Part shown: one piece after another, positions 50,394 through 58,427 of the stretch
Layout: each line of letters opens with the position of its first letter
How positions within the stretch are numbered: the stretch's first letter is position 1
NCBI RefSeq assembly: GCF_001373415.1
Contig: NZ_CDSE01000052.1
Coordinates: 1-64,000, forward strand
DNA length: 64,000 nucleotides
Origin: Paenibacillus dakarensis
Lineage (GTDB): Bacteria; Bacillota; Bacilli; Paenibacillales; Paenibacillaceae
Direction of reading: 5' to 3'
Translations under genes and position numbers: made by a program
The notes under the pieces: model-generated
The model's database searches: none
Told to the model about the DNA's origin: nothing
The model's input: only the letters and a program-made list of their open reading frames with translations

Positions 50394-50422
50394 TTGTACG
50401 CAAATGTGAAAAAAGGTAAAAT
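50394..50422 (+). promoter_or_regulatory. Promoter shared with a cassette toxin gene
   Basis: TTGTAC 50394-50399, 17 bases, TAAAAT 50417-50422; the run GGTAAAATATAACT is the same as at 27214-27227. Confidence 0.65.
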
Positions 50423-50443
50423 ATAACTGCAAGGAGGTGTATT

Positions 50444-50839
50444 ATGGAGAATGGAAGGATTCTAGGAATAGCATACAATGTTATTCCTGTCACAAATATC
50501 GAAAGTTCCGCGAAATGGTTTAATAAACATTTTGGATTTAATATCCGGAATCAAAGGGAAGGCTACTTAAGTTTGTTTAGAGAAAATCGGCCGATAATTG
50601 ATTTAATCCAAAGCGATAATGACACAAGGGCAGTATTTGAAATTAATCATAAAAAAAGATGGGTTATCACTTTTTTTACAGATGATATTGAATCATTACA
50701 TACGTATCTGAAATCAGAAGATGTGAAAGTCGGTAATATTAGTGATGAAGGCCGGTTTGGAAAATTCTTCGTTCTAGAAGATCCAGACGGTAATTTATTT
50801 GATGTTTGGGAACATCATGATTGTGAATTAATTTATTAA
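50444..50839 (+). CDS. VOC-fold (glyoxalase/bleomycin resistance) protein
   Basis: 131 residues: NVIPVTNIESSAKWFNKHFG, then FNIRNQREGYLSLFRENRPI, WVITFFTDDIESLHTYLKSE and FFVLEDPDGNLFDVWEHHD. The EDPDGN turn near the C-terminus is standard; metal ligands are incomplete. Substrate unknown. RBS AAGGAGGTG. A fragment of cassette-site inner sequence at about 50850-50885 follows, so it may once have been a cassette. Confidence 0.93.
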   Translation: MENGRILGIAYNVIPVTNIESSAKWFNKHFGFNIRNQREGYLSLFRENRPIIDLIQSDNDTRAVFEINHKKRWVITFFTDDIESLHTYLKSEDVKVGNISDEGRFGKFFVLEDPDGNLFDVWEHHDCELIY

Positions 50840-50908
50840 TTTCTTGATATTCGAGGAAGCGAAATCAGGTGGATATATCAGCGGGGACTTAACTTAAGGA
50901 GAATTAAT

Positions 50909-51481
50909 ATGGACTTCTTAAAAAAATCATGGAAAGAAAAACGAACAAAGTTCGAAATAGAACTATTACATAAAGCTCAAGGAATGTCTGAGTCAAATCC
51001 ACCATCTCCATGGCTCAAAGAAGTCATAGTACCTGCTTCCGGATGTCTAGCGTGTGGATGGGATCAGAATGAAAACTTAGTACTTATTAGTAGTTCTGGT
51101 TATAGCATAACGGAAGTGAGCTCAGGAACAAGGATTCATAGAGATAGGGATTCGAAACTAACCGATAAAAGCATTAGAAACAACAATTTATCCTTTCATT
51201 CACCTTATAATGGTGAAGTGATTGATATCTTTGGATTTGAAGCAGGAGACGGAATTCATACTACGAATGACGGATGGTTTATTCAAGTTATTTATCCTTG
51301 GTGGCCCAGGGCTTCAGTTATAATTGAAAATCTATATAAATTAAACTATCAATATCTTAATGATGCAACAATGATTGAATTAAAGCGATTAGATGGAGAT
51401 CTAAAATGTGGCTTCGCTCCTTCAGGTAAAAGCCTGGTTATTTTAGGATCAGGAGGCGCATTGATTTATTCAAGATTATAA
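50909..51481 (+). CDS. Hypothetical protein, 190 residues
   Basis: Cytoplasmic, mixed alpha/beta: MDFLKKSWKEKRTKFEIELL, PASGCLACGWDQNENLVLIS, SSSGYSITEVSSGTRIHRDR, NDGWFIQVIYPWWPRASVII and FAPSGKSLVILGSGGALIYS. The second and last segments look like two small beta-propeller-style strands pairing with each other. I cannot name a family; immunity or sensor roles are guesses. RBS AAGGAGAATT. Confidence 0.65.
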   Translation: MDFLKKSWKEKRTKFEIELLHKAQGMSESNPPSPWLKEVIVPASGCLACGWDQNENLVLISSSGYSITEVSSGTRIHRDRDSKLTDKSIRNNNLSFHSPYNGEVIDIFGFEAGDGIHTTNDGWFIQVIYPWWPRASVIIENLYKLNYQYLNDATMIELKRLDGDLKCGFAPSGKSLVILGSGGALIYSRL

Positions 51482-51496
51482 AGTGAATGATCGAAA

Positions 51497-51994
51497 TTGA
51501 ATTACGATTTTTTTAGCCAAAAGGAGGTTGTCACAATATTCCTGGTATATTGGCGGTATTTACTTTATGTTCTAGATCATAAACTTAACGTACTGATCGA
51601 ATGTTGGAAAGAAGGATTGTATCTTCAAGGAATTATGCATGATATGTCTAAGTTTTCATTGCAGGAATTTATACCATACGCTCTTAAGTTTTATTCAAAT
51701 CAGAAGAATGAGAATGTCGAATTAAGATGGAAGAAAGCTTGGCTGCACCATCAAAATCATAATAAACATCATTGGGAATATTGGATCGTTAATAGAAACA
51801 CAAGGGAAGCATTGCCAATGCCGAAGAAGTACATCATTGAGATGGTATGTGACTGGAGGTCATTTTCAAGAAAGTGGGGACGTAAGGTTAAAGAACCCAG
51901 TTTAGTCATAAGAATGTTGGAGTCAGATAGTGTGATATTACATCCACAGACCAGAAAAGAGCTTGAGGTTTACTTAAAACATACTAATATTTGA
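51497..51994 (+). CDS. DUF5662-like protein
   Basis: Up to 165 residues. The core YLLYVLDHKLNVLIECWKEG then LYLQGIMHDMSKFSLQEFIP and KKAWLHHQNHNKHHWEYW is typical of the DUF5662 family, rich in conserved His and Asp like an HD-type metal site. Start uncertain: TTG 51497 has no RBS, whereas AAAGGAGG at 51521 points to a start near 51536, where the in-frame codon is ATA. Function unknown. Confidence 0.8.
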   Translation: MNYDFFSQKEVVTIFLVYWRYLLYVLDHKLNVLIECWKEGLYLQGIMHDMSKFSLQEFIPYALKFYSNQKNENVELRWKKAWLHHQNHNKHHWEYWIVNRNTREALPMPKKYIIEMVCDWRSFSRKWGRKVKEPSLVIRMLESDSVILHPQTRKELEVYLKHTNI

Positions 51995-52065
51995 AAGCTG
52001 GCTGCGCTGCGCCGCTGACACTCCTTGGTCAGCCCGAGTTTTTCCAAGGAAGGGGAATTAACATG
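51995..52065 (+). repeat. Fragment of an attC-like site (s30)
   Basis: GCTGCGCCGCTGACACTCCTTGGTCAGC and the following GGAAGGGGAATT correspond to the left inner part of s12 (CGCTGACGCTCCTTGGTCGCC). No box remains on either side. Confidence 0.45.
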
Positions 52066-52099
52066 TTAATATAGGAGTTATTGAAAGAGGTGGAACCGA

Positions 52100-52537
52100 G
52101 TGTTGAAAGCTATTAACGAATTTCCAACAGACAAAAAAATAGCAGGAGTTCATAGTATACCAATTACTGAGGATGGCTCGGTAATTTTTGTCTGGGATAT
52201 TAACGAAAAAACCTTAACAACAGTAGGCGGAAGACTAGAAGTAAATGAAGATATAGATACAGCTCTTGACCGTGAAACAGTCGAAGAAGCGGGTCTTATA
52301 CTAGATACATATAGAATTCCGATAGCCTCTTGGTATTGGGAGAATACAGATACGTATACCGTGTTTGTAATTGCACGCATTAAGAAGTACGTACCGCTGC
52401 CAGCTGGTTTTGAGACATCAGGGAGGGTAGTAATGAATTTTGAAACAGCAAAACAACTAATAACCAGATTGGAAGGAAGTAGTAGTCATAGAATGGAACT
52501 GCTAAGCCTTGCCGAAGAAAAAATTAAAGGAATATAA
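52100..52537 (+). CDS. Nudix hydrolase
   Basis: 145 residues, GTG start with GAGGTGGA upstream. Nudix box GGRLEVNEDIDTALDRETVE then EAGL is complete. N-terminal IAGVHSIPITEDGSVIFVWD. Closest in shape to small Nudix proteins of unknown substrate that accompany resistance-type genes in Bacilli. A fragment of cassette site precedes it. Confidence 0.92.
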   Translation: MLKAINEFPTDKKIAGVHSIPITEDGSVIFVWDINEKTLTTVGGRLEVNEDIDTALDRETVEEAGLILDTYRIPIASWYWENTDTYTVFVIARIKKYVPLPAGFETSGRVVMNFETAKQLITRLEGSSSHRMELLSLAEEKIKGI

Positions 52538-52585
52538 GGCCCATAACGAAGAGAACTTATTCAATTAGAGAGGATGTAGGCGTAT

Positions 52586-52882
52586 ATGTTTTATAGGAGA
52601 AAGTTCTATATTATAAAAACAGAATTTGTTGATATATTTAATAAACACTTTAATGAGACAAACTTACCCAATCAATTGAAGCATGGGGCTAGATTAGTGG
52701 GAAGATGGATGGTTCCTCATACAGATACGACTACTGAAATATTCGCTATTTGGGAATATGACAGCTATGAAAGTTATCAAGAAATAGAAAAAAATGTCCG
52801 AAGCGACAGTGAACACGTAAAAAAGATAAACGCTTGGTATGAACAAATGGTGGCAGAGAGTACGTGTATAAAGAATTCCTGA
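52586..52882 (+). CDS. NIPSNAP-family protein
   Basis: 98 residues with the dimeric alpha/beta-barrel pattern: FYRRKFYIIKTEFVDIFNKH, GARLVGRWMVPHTDTTTEIF and IWEYDSYESYQEIEKNVRSD. NIPSNAP members are small ligand-binding or catalytic dimers of uncertain role. ATG 52586 after GAGAGGATG. The gap to 53175 holds no clear gene. Confidence 0.88.
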   Translation: MFYRRKFYIIKTEFVDIFNKHFNETNLPNQLKHGARLVGRWMVPHTDTTTEIFAIWEYDSYESYQEIEKNVRSDSEHVKKINAWYEQMVAESTCIKNS

Positions 52883-53174
52883 TAAAAGTTAAAAATGAAG
52901 AGTTAATTTCAACGATATAAGCATAAAGACATATGAATGAATAACTTGAATGGAATAATCGCCAAGAGAAACAGATGTGAGGAGAACGGGTTACCAAGAG
53001 GTTATTGTAACCGATTCTATCAGATAACAACGAATATACGCTTCGAACTCTCCATTTGTATATCTTGAACTAACGTGTCGAATAAACCCTTGATTTAATT
53101 CTAAAACAAAAAGTATACTGTATGTGGAAAATAGATACATAGCAGTAATATTTACTCAAGGAAGGATGGGCGTA

Positions 53175-53480
53175 ATGATTTTTTGGCGAGGATGGGGAAT
53201 TATCGGTATCCTATTCCCTATACTAATAGCGGGTCTACTTGCTGCATTAGGGTTTACTGATGAAAATTCACATTGGTATTACTTCATCGGTCTAACCTTA
53301 TCGGCTATACCTGTGTGGTTTATTGGTAAGCGTTTGAATAAAGATAAAGATGAAATTTATACAAATGAAAAAACAGGAGAACGGTTCAAGTTAGGAAATC
53401 GCCACACATTATTTTTTATACCCCTACAATACTATGCAATTGTTTATCCGATTTTAGGAATCGTTCCTTTTTTCGCATAA
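53175..53480 (+). CDS. Small membrane protein, 101 residues
   Basis: From ATG 53175 (AAGGAAGG upstream; earlier starts are unlikely). Two to three membrane segments, GWGIIGILFPILIAGLLAAL, WYYFIGLTLSAIPVWFIGK and a C-terminal FFIPLQYYAIVYPILGIVPF, with a charged loop KDKDEIYTNEKTGERFKLG in between. Widespread in Bacilli as a hypothetical protein. A strong terminator follows. Confidence 0.75.
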   Translation: MIFWRGWGIIGILFPILIAGLLAALGFTDENSHWYYFIGLTLSAIPVWFIGKRLNKDKDEIYTNEKTGERFKLGNRHTLFFIPLQYYAIVYPILGIVPFFA

Positions 53481-53487
53481 ATATAAA

Positions 53488-53532
53488 AAAACACACGTTA
53501 ATTTTGCTTGCCAAAGATAACGTGTTTTTTTA
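53488..53532 (+). terminator. Intrinsic terminator
   Basis: AAAAAACACACGTTA ... TAACGTGTTTTTTTA, a long A/T-flanked stem just after the membrane-protein gene. Confidence 0.85.
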
Positions 53533-53580
53533 TAGAATGGTCATGATTAAAAATGATTTCTCAAAATAAGGAGGATAATT

Positions 53581-53937
53581 ATGTTATTTATGATCATTGT
53601 CAAAGCCTCAAAGAATTCGGAAGAAGGAAATCTCCCGGACGCAGATCTCAGGGAAGCTATGACGAAGTATAATGAGGAATTAGTTAAGGCAGGCGTGCGT
53701 ATCATGGCTAAAGGACTTCATCCAAGTTCAAATGGGCTTCGAATTTCGTATCCGAAACCAGGTGAGGAGCCAGTGGTTACGGATGGTCCATTTACGGAAC
53801 CAGGAGATTTGGTTGCCGGGTTCATTCTGATTGATGTGAAATCGAGAGAAGAAGCTATCGAGTGGGCCATGCGAATGCCCGATCCGCAAGGACATGGGGA
53901 AGGTGAGATTGAATTGCGTCAGGTATTCGAGCTATAA
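53581..53937 (+). CDS. YciI-like (DGPF-domain) protein
   Basis: 118 residues: FMIIVKASKNSEEGNLPDAD, LREAMTKYNEELVKAGVRIM, the DGPF motif in VVTDGPFTEPGDLVAGFIL and EEAIEWAMRMPDPQGHGEGE. The YCII fold resembles muconolactone isomerase; DGPF proteins are often near sigma factors, none here. RBS AAGGAGGAT. Enzyme activity not known. Confidence 0.94.
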   Translation: MLFMIIVKASKNSEEGNLPDADLREAMTKYNEELVKAGVRIMAKGLHPSSNGLRISYPKPGEEPVVTDGPFTEPGDLVAGFILIDVKSREEAIEWAMRMPDPQGHGEGEIELRQVFEL

Positions 53938-54007
53938 CCCGTATATAACCGCAGAATGAATTACTCTGATTCTATGAATGAGTAACTACATAATCTGTAA
54001 GTAAGGG

Positions 54008-54276
54008 ATCAAATCCTTAGAGATGAACTCAAGTCAGTTGGATTGAATGTCAGAATTGACCCAAGACTTGATGTGTTTGATTTGGAGGAAGCTGATCGTT
54101 TACGGAAAGAAGATGTGAAAGTATCGGGTCTGCTACCTGATCCTGATATCTATAAAGGTCGTATGATTTGGGAACTCTCCGGAGGTAAGAGAGCACAAGG
54201 AGAGAACATAATTCAAACGGCTATTAGGGAGTTATATGAAGAAACAGGATCTGCAATATTTGAACAGAAAAATTAA
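54008..54276 (+). pseudogene. Nudix-family gene fragment
   Basis: Frame containing DQILRDELKSVGLNVRIDPR then IYKGRMIWELSGGKRAQGEN and IQTAIRELYEETGS. The last part is a Nudix box (GGKRAQGENIIQTAIRELYE), but the N-terminus is unlike a Nudix fold and the C-terminus is missing after 12 more residues. Looks like a fusion of two broken genes. Confidence 0.6.
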
Positions 54277-54348
54277 AAAGTGTAAAGTGCGATCTATATA
54301 CATTACCGGAGTATAAAAATCACCTGCAAAATAAAGGGAGAATCAGTC

Positions 54349-55059
54349 ATGTTAATTCAACAAGTACTAGATAAAGGTTATGTTCGGTTAGTAGATCATA
54401 TGGGATCTGATCTAACCGTTGTCAATGCAGCCCGTGTTTCTTATGCCAAAGAATCTACTGAACTTAGCGAAAAAGACATTAGGCTTATTAAGTTTTTAGC
54501 CAGGGAAGGTCATACTTCACCATTCAGGCACGCGATTTTGCAATTTGAGATATATGCACCTCTAATGGTAGCTCGCCAGTGGTGGAAGTATGTGGTGGGG
54601 TCGGCGCATTTTGAAGGGACAGGAGATAGTTTAGATGCTTGGAATGAATCCAGTCGTAGATACATAACAGAAGAACCGACATTCTATACTCCAGCCGGAG
54701 ATCAGTGGCGAAGTCAACCCGAAAACTCCAAACAGGGAAGTGGAGAACCTATATCCTGGGAGCTCGGAAACAAATATACGAATGAATTGATGGAGTACAT
54801 TGAGCAAGGGATACATAAATATGAACAAGCACTCGTTGACGGTATATGTGCCGAACAAGCAAGGTTATTCTTACCAGCGTATGGGATGTACGTTCGCTGG
54901 TTTTGGACGGCTTCACTGCAATCCGTTTGTCATTTTTTGAATCAGCGTTTAGAACACGACGCTCAAAAAGAAATACAGGAATATGCCAAAGCTATATTGG
55001 AACTGAGTAAACCGATGTTTGGAATATCGCTAGATGAGCTGCTTAGAAAGGATTTTTAG
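54349..55059 (+). CDS. thyX: Flavin-dependent thymidylate synthase ThyX, variant
   Basis: 236 residues. ThyX methylates dUMP using methylenetetrahydrofolate and FAD. Conserved parts: VVNAARVSYAKES, FLAREGHTSPFRHAILQFEI, APLMVARQWWKYVVGSAHF, NESSRRYITEEPTFYTPAGD and C-terminal LFLPAYGMYVRWFWTASLQS then HFLNQRLEHDAQKEI. The signature RHRxxSxNExSxR is altered: RQWWKYVVGS replaces RQWxRHRxxS, with a longer insertion before NESSRRY, a form seen in some phage and cyanobacterial enzymes. ATG after AAGGGAGAA. A second thymidylate synthase may exist elsewhere. Confidence 0.93.
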   Translation: MLIQQVLDKGYVRLVDHMGSDLTVVNAARVSYAKESTELSEKDIRLIKFLAREGHTSPFRHAILQFEIYAPLMVARQWWKYVVGSAHFEGTGDSLDAWNESSRRYITEEPTFYTPAGDQWRSQPENSKQGSGEPISWELGNKYTNELMEYIEQGIHKYEQALVDGICAEQARLFLPAYGMYVRWFWTASLQSVCHFLNQRLEHDAQKEIQEYAKAILELSKPMFGISLDELLRKDF

Positions 55060-55079
55060 CTTTTCATAGAAGTCAGCAT

Positions 55080-55144
55080 AAGCCCCGGCCTAAGATAAGA
55101 GCAATCTAAGGCCGGGGCTTGTCATAGATAGAGGAACGTTAGAT
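55080..55144 (+). repeat. 3' half of an attC-like site (s31)
   Basis: GCCCCGGCCTAAGAT ... ATCTAAGGCCGGGGC palindrome, arm GTCATAGATAGAGG, R' GTTAGAT 55138-55144 (GTTRRRY). Left half missing. Placed just before a GNAT gene, 15 kb beyond the main array. Confidence 0.6.
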
Positions 55145-55180
55145 GAAATCAATACAACCATGAAATGGAGCGATTTCATA

Positions 55181-55726
55181 ATGCAAATTGAGACCTCAAG
55201 ATTAATTATTCGTGAATTCATTAAAGAGGATTGGATTGATGTACATAAGTATGCATCCGATCCTAAAGTAACTGAATATATGCTTTGGGGACCCAATAAT
55301 GAAGAAGAGACTAAATCATATGTGAGTCAACAGCTTGATAAGCAACAATCAATTAATCGAACTGATTTTGAAATTGCTGTGGTTTTGAAAGAAACAAATC
55401 AATTAATAGGAGGTTGTGGAATTTATCTTGCAGAGAAAAATGCTGAGATGGGCTACTGCTTTAATTCAGAATATTGGGGGAAAGGTTATGCAAGCGAAGC
55501 ATCAAGAGCGCTACTGAAGCTAGCTTTTGAAACCTTCAATATACATAGAGTCTATGCAACCTGTCGTCCAGAGAATATAGGATCTGCAAAGGTCTTAAGG
55601 AAAGTTGGAATGAAAATGGAAGGCCACTTAAGGGAGCATATATGGGCAAAAAGTAAATATCATGACTCCTATTTATTTTCTATTTTAGAAAGTGAATATC
55701 TGGGGGAAGAACTACATGGCTTCTGA
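55181..55726 (+). CDS. RimJ/RimL-type GNAT acetyltransferase
   Basis: 181 residues from ATG 55181 (GGAG nine bases upstream). MQIETSRLIIREFIKEDW opening, MGYCFNSEYWGKGYASEASR (acetyl-CoA loop), RVYATCRPENIGSAKVLRKV and GMKMEGHLREHIWAKSKYHD. Target unknown, often a protein N-terminus or amino sugar. It directly follows a cassette-site half (GTTAGAT). Overlaps the next start by a few bases. Confidence 0.95.
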   Translation: MQIETSRLIIREFIKEDWIDVHKYASDPKVTEYMLWGPNNEEETKSYVSQQLDKQQSINRTDFEIAVVLKETNQLIGGCGIYLAEKNAEMGYCFNSEYWGKGYASEASRALLKLAFETFNIHRVYATCRPENIGSAKVLRKVGMKMEGHLREHIWAKSKYHDSYLFSILESEYLGEELHGF

Positions 55727-56000
55727 AAACCATTCAAACTGTATCTTAAATATTGAATGTGAGGATATTATCCTTCGGGAATATCAACTAGAAGATTTAG
55801 ATGAATTACATGAACTCACATGGCAGCCAGAGATTTATGAATTTCTTCCTGGTTGGAATGTTGAGAAGGAAATGCGCCATAACTGGCTAATGAATTATGA
55901 GATACCTGAAAACAATCAATTTTTACAGCGTGTTAATGACGGACTTAAGGTTGAGGATCTAAGACTGTTGAAAAGGAGAATGAGATGGGATCAAGAATAA
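55716..56000 (+). pseudogene. Truncated GNAT-like gene
   Basis: 94 residues from ATG 55716, overlapping the previous gene by 11 bases. CILNIECEDIILREYQLEDL and HELTWQPEIYEFLPGWNVEK match the N-terminal third of a GNAT, but the acetyl-CoA region is missing and the end (DGLKVEDLRLLKRRMRWDQE) is not GNAT-like. Probably an internal deletion. Confidence 0.65.
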
Positions 56001-56614
56001 TGCATTATTGTGTAACTACACGTCTTGCAAAAGAGTTAAATATTGATGATGAACAATTCTTCTTAGGTGGCATTGCACCTGATGTAAATAAAAACATGAA
56101 TACCCCCAAAACCATTTCTCATTTCGTAAAGACAGACAAGGAAGGACAATTCTTTGCCGACTATATTGGATTCCATAATAAATATCAAAAACATATGAAC
56201 GAACCATTTTATCTGGGCTACTATTATCATTTAATAACTGATGTTATATGGGTAGAAGAAATTTATAAGAAGAAGATAAAATGGCTGCCTCAGCCGGATA
56301 AGAAGGAAGCACAGTTAAAGTATTACAGGGATTTTTGGAGACTTAATGGGAAACTTATTGATTATTATTCAATTGTTTATAATCCAATGGAAGTTAAGCC
56401 AGTAGAAATTGAAGAAATAGATTATAGATATCTACCAGAATTAATAAAGGATTTAGAATTTGATTTTGTAAAGAGAGATGAAGCAAAGGATCAAGAGTTG
56501 GAAATTCTCCAATTTGAAGAAGTCATAGAAGTTCTTGAAAGAACCGTAAGGGAATGCGTTGCAATTTCAATGAAGGCTAATACTTCTGATAACAATACAT
56601 ACTTATATGGATGA
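55985..56614 (+). CDS. Zinc-dependent phospholipase C-like protein
   Basis: 209 residues. MGSRIMHYCVTTRLAKELN with an early His, EQFFLGGIAPDVNKNMNTPK (Asp), ISHFVK (His) and LGYYYHLITDVIWVEEIYK (HxxxD) follow the zinc-ligand order of the PF00882-like family found in Bacilli. No signal peptide, so cytoplasmic and probably not a secreted lipase. ATG 55985 with AAAGGAGAATG upstream. Activity unknown. Confidence 0.82.
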   Translation: MGSRIMHYCVTTRLAKELNIDDEQFFLGGIAPDVNKNMNTPKTISHFVKTDKEGQFFADYIGFHNKYQKHMNEPFYLGYYYHLITDVIWVEEIYKKKIKWLPQPDKKEAQLKYYRDFWRLNGKLIDYYSIVYNPMEVKPVEIEEIDYRYLPELIKDLEFDFVKRDEAKDQELEILQFEEVIEVLERTVRECVAISMKANTSDNNTYLYG

Positions 56615-56629
56615 GAGGATGAATGAATG

Positions 56630-57343
56630 ATGGGAAAAACAATTAAAAACCAGGATGATCTACTCATGATGCTAGATTCTCAGTTTCGATCTGTTAAAGA
56701 ATTCTGGGATCCGTTTTATTCTGATCGACAAAGACCGGTTCCTTTTTTTCATAATAAGCCGGACGAGAATCTCAATCACTATTTGAGCTCAGGTATGATT
56801 AATCCAGGAAGAGCTTTGGAGCTCGGCTGTGGGCCAGGACGTAATGCTATTTTTCTCAAACTAAACGGATTCGAAGTAGATGCAGTAGATCTATCAGAAG
56901 TTGCTATTGATTGGGCCAAGGAAAGAGCTAACGAATTACTATTGGACATTAATTTTCAGTGCCAGTCCGTCTTTGAATTATCTCCTGATCATGAATATGA
57001 CCTGATCTACGATTCTGGTTGTATGCACCACTTATTACCGCATCGAAGAATTCAATATATGGAAATGATTCATAATGGATTAAAGTCGGGCGGTCATTTT
57101 GGACTAACATGCTTTGCACCTGGTTTTGGGGATATCGGCGGGCCTCAGTTTGATATGAATGACTGGGAAGTATATGAAGAGAAGTCCATGAAGGGCGGTC
57201 TTGCATTTACGGAAGAGAAGATTCGTTATTTGCTATCTGATCATTTTGAATGTATTGAATTGAGGATGATGGAAACGATGGATCAAGAAAGTGACCTGTT
57301 TGGGGTTCCGTTTCTCTGGACCTCCCTTTGGAGGAAGAAATAA
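56630..57343 (+). CDS. Class I SAM-dependent methyltransferase
   Basis: 237 residues (ATG 56630; the ATG three bases earlier is possible). Motif I ALELGCGPGRNAIFLKLNGF, acidic VDAVDLSEVAIDWA, YDLIYDSGCMHHLLPHRRI and GGHFGLTCFAPGFGDIGGPQ. Resembles thiopurine/tellurite-type small-molecule methyltransferases. Substrate unknown. Read in the same run as the flanking genes. Confidence 0.95.
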   Translation: MGKTIKNQDDLLMMLDSQFRSVKEFWDPFYSDRQRPVPFFHNKPDENLNHYLSSGMINPGRALELGCGPGRNAIFLKLNGFEVDAVDLSEVAIDWAKERANELLLDINFQCQSVFELSPDHEYDLIYDSGCMHHLLPHRRIQYMEMIHNGLKSGGHFGLTCFAPGFGDIGGPQFDMNDWEVYEEKSMKGGLAFTEEKIRYLLSDHFECIELRMMETMDQESDLFGVPFLWTSLWRKK

Positions 57344-57360
57344 TAACAGGGAGTGAGCTT

Positions 57361-57786
57361 ATGGCAAATAATAAAAAGAAGCCCAATGCATTATCCGGGC
57401 ATGAACAAGTCATGAATTTTCTTGAGCAGCTGGAGCATCCGTTTAAATCCGAGATTATCGAGGTTCGAAGAATAGTCTTAGATGCTTATGAGAATTTAAC
57501 GGAACTGATTAAATGGAATGCTCCAAGCTTCTGTTTCGACCATAAAGATCGAATCACTTTCAATTTGCATGGAAAGGATTATTTACGGCTTATTTTTCAT
57601 TGCGGTTCTAAATCCACAGATCAAGCGGATAAAGGGCCATTATTTGAGGATCATACTAACATGCTGGAATGGGTAACCGGTGATCGAGCAGTTATTAAAT
57701 TTAAATCGAAAGAAGATGTGGAACGGAAAGAGAAAGGCTTGAAAGAGGTTGTTGTTAAATGGATTGAAGAAACGAAAAGATTCTAG
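57361..57786 (+). CDS. DUF1801 (YdhG-like) protein
   Basis: 141 residues from ATG 57361 (CAGGGAGTGA upstream). DUF1801 pattern: LEHPFKSEIIEVRRIVLDAY, LTELIKWNAPSFCFDHKDRI, LHGKDYLRLIFHCGSK and VKFKSKEDVERKEKGLKEV-like end. Small fold related to frataxin-like YdhG/YyaQ; function unknown. Begins just after the methyltransferase stop, so likely co-transcribed. Confidence 0.9.
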   Translation: MANNKKKPNALSGHEQVMNFLEQLEHPFKSEIIEVRRIVLDAYENLTELIKWNAPSFCFDHKDRITFNLHGKDYLRLIFHCGSKSTDQADKGPLFEDHTNMLEWVTGDRAVIKFKSKEDVERKEKGLKEVVVKWIEETKRF

Positions 57787-57818
57787 CTTCCAGACCGGGG
57801 CTTTTAGGAGGTAATGAA

Positions 57819-58406
57819 TTGAACCTGGCAAATAAAATTACACTCTTAAGAATTTGTCTCATATCATTTTTCATGGTGGCTTATCAACATTATCCATCCT
57901 GGATGATAAATCAATATCCGATCTTGAGATATTTTAATGATTACGGGGTATATTGGGCAGTGGCAATTTTTATATTGGCATCAGCCACTGACAAATTAGA
58001 TGGATACATCGCCAGAAAATATAACCAAGTAACAAACCTAGGGAAATTATTAGACCCTCTTGCTGATAAGCTTTTAGTTTCTGTCGCTCTAATTCTCATG
58101 GTACAGCATCAAATCATTCCATCATGGATTGCTGTCGTTATTATTGGTAGAGAGGTGTTTGTTTCTGGTATCAGGATATTAGCTGCAGCAAAGGGAGTGG
58201 CATTAGCGGCGGATAAACACGGGAAATTAAAGCTAGTGCTTCAGGTCGTGGGTATTGCAGCTGTGTTATTAAACAATTATCCATTTAATTATCTAACGGA
58301 ATTTCCTGTTGATTATACAATTTTGTTGATTGCAGTAGTGTTGACATTGTACTCGGGATACACCTACCTGAAGAATAATTATAAGGAACTAAAACTAGAA
58401 TTTTGA
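57819..58406 (+). CDS. pgsA: CDP-alcohol phosphatidyltransferase, PgsA-like
   Basis: 195 residues. Makes phosphatidylglycerophosphate from CDP-diacylglycerol and glycerol 3-phosphate. Catalytic signature DKLDGYIARKYNQVTNLGKL then LDPLADKLL matches DGx2ARx8Gx3Dx3D exactly. Six membrane helices. TTG start after AGGAGGTAAT. Essential pgsA is usually next to cinA/recA or in a ymfM cluster; here it is isolated among accessory genes, so it may be a second copy. Confidence 0.93.
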   Translation: MNLANKITLLRICLISFFMVAYQHYPSWMINQYPILRYFNDYGVYWAVAIFILASATDKLDGYIARKYNQVTNLGKLLDPLADKLLVSVALILMVQHQIIPSWIAVVIIGREVFVSGIRILAAAKGVALAADKHGKLKLVLQVVGIAAVLLNNYPFNYLTEFPVDYTILLIAVVLTLYSGYTYLKNNYKELKLEF

Positions 58407-58427
58407 ATGAGGCAGAGGTGAAAAAAG

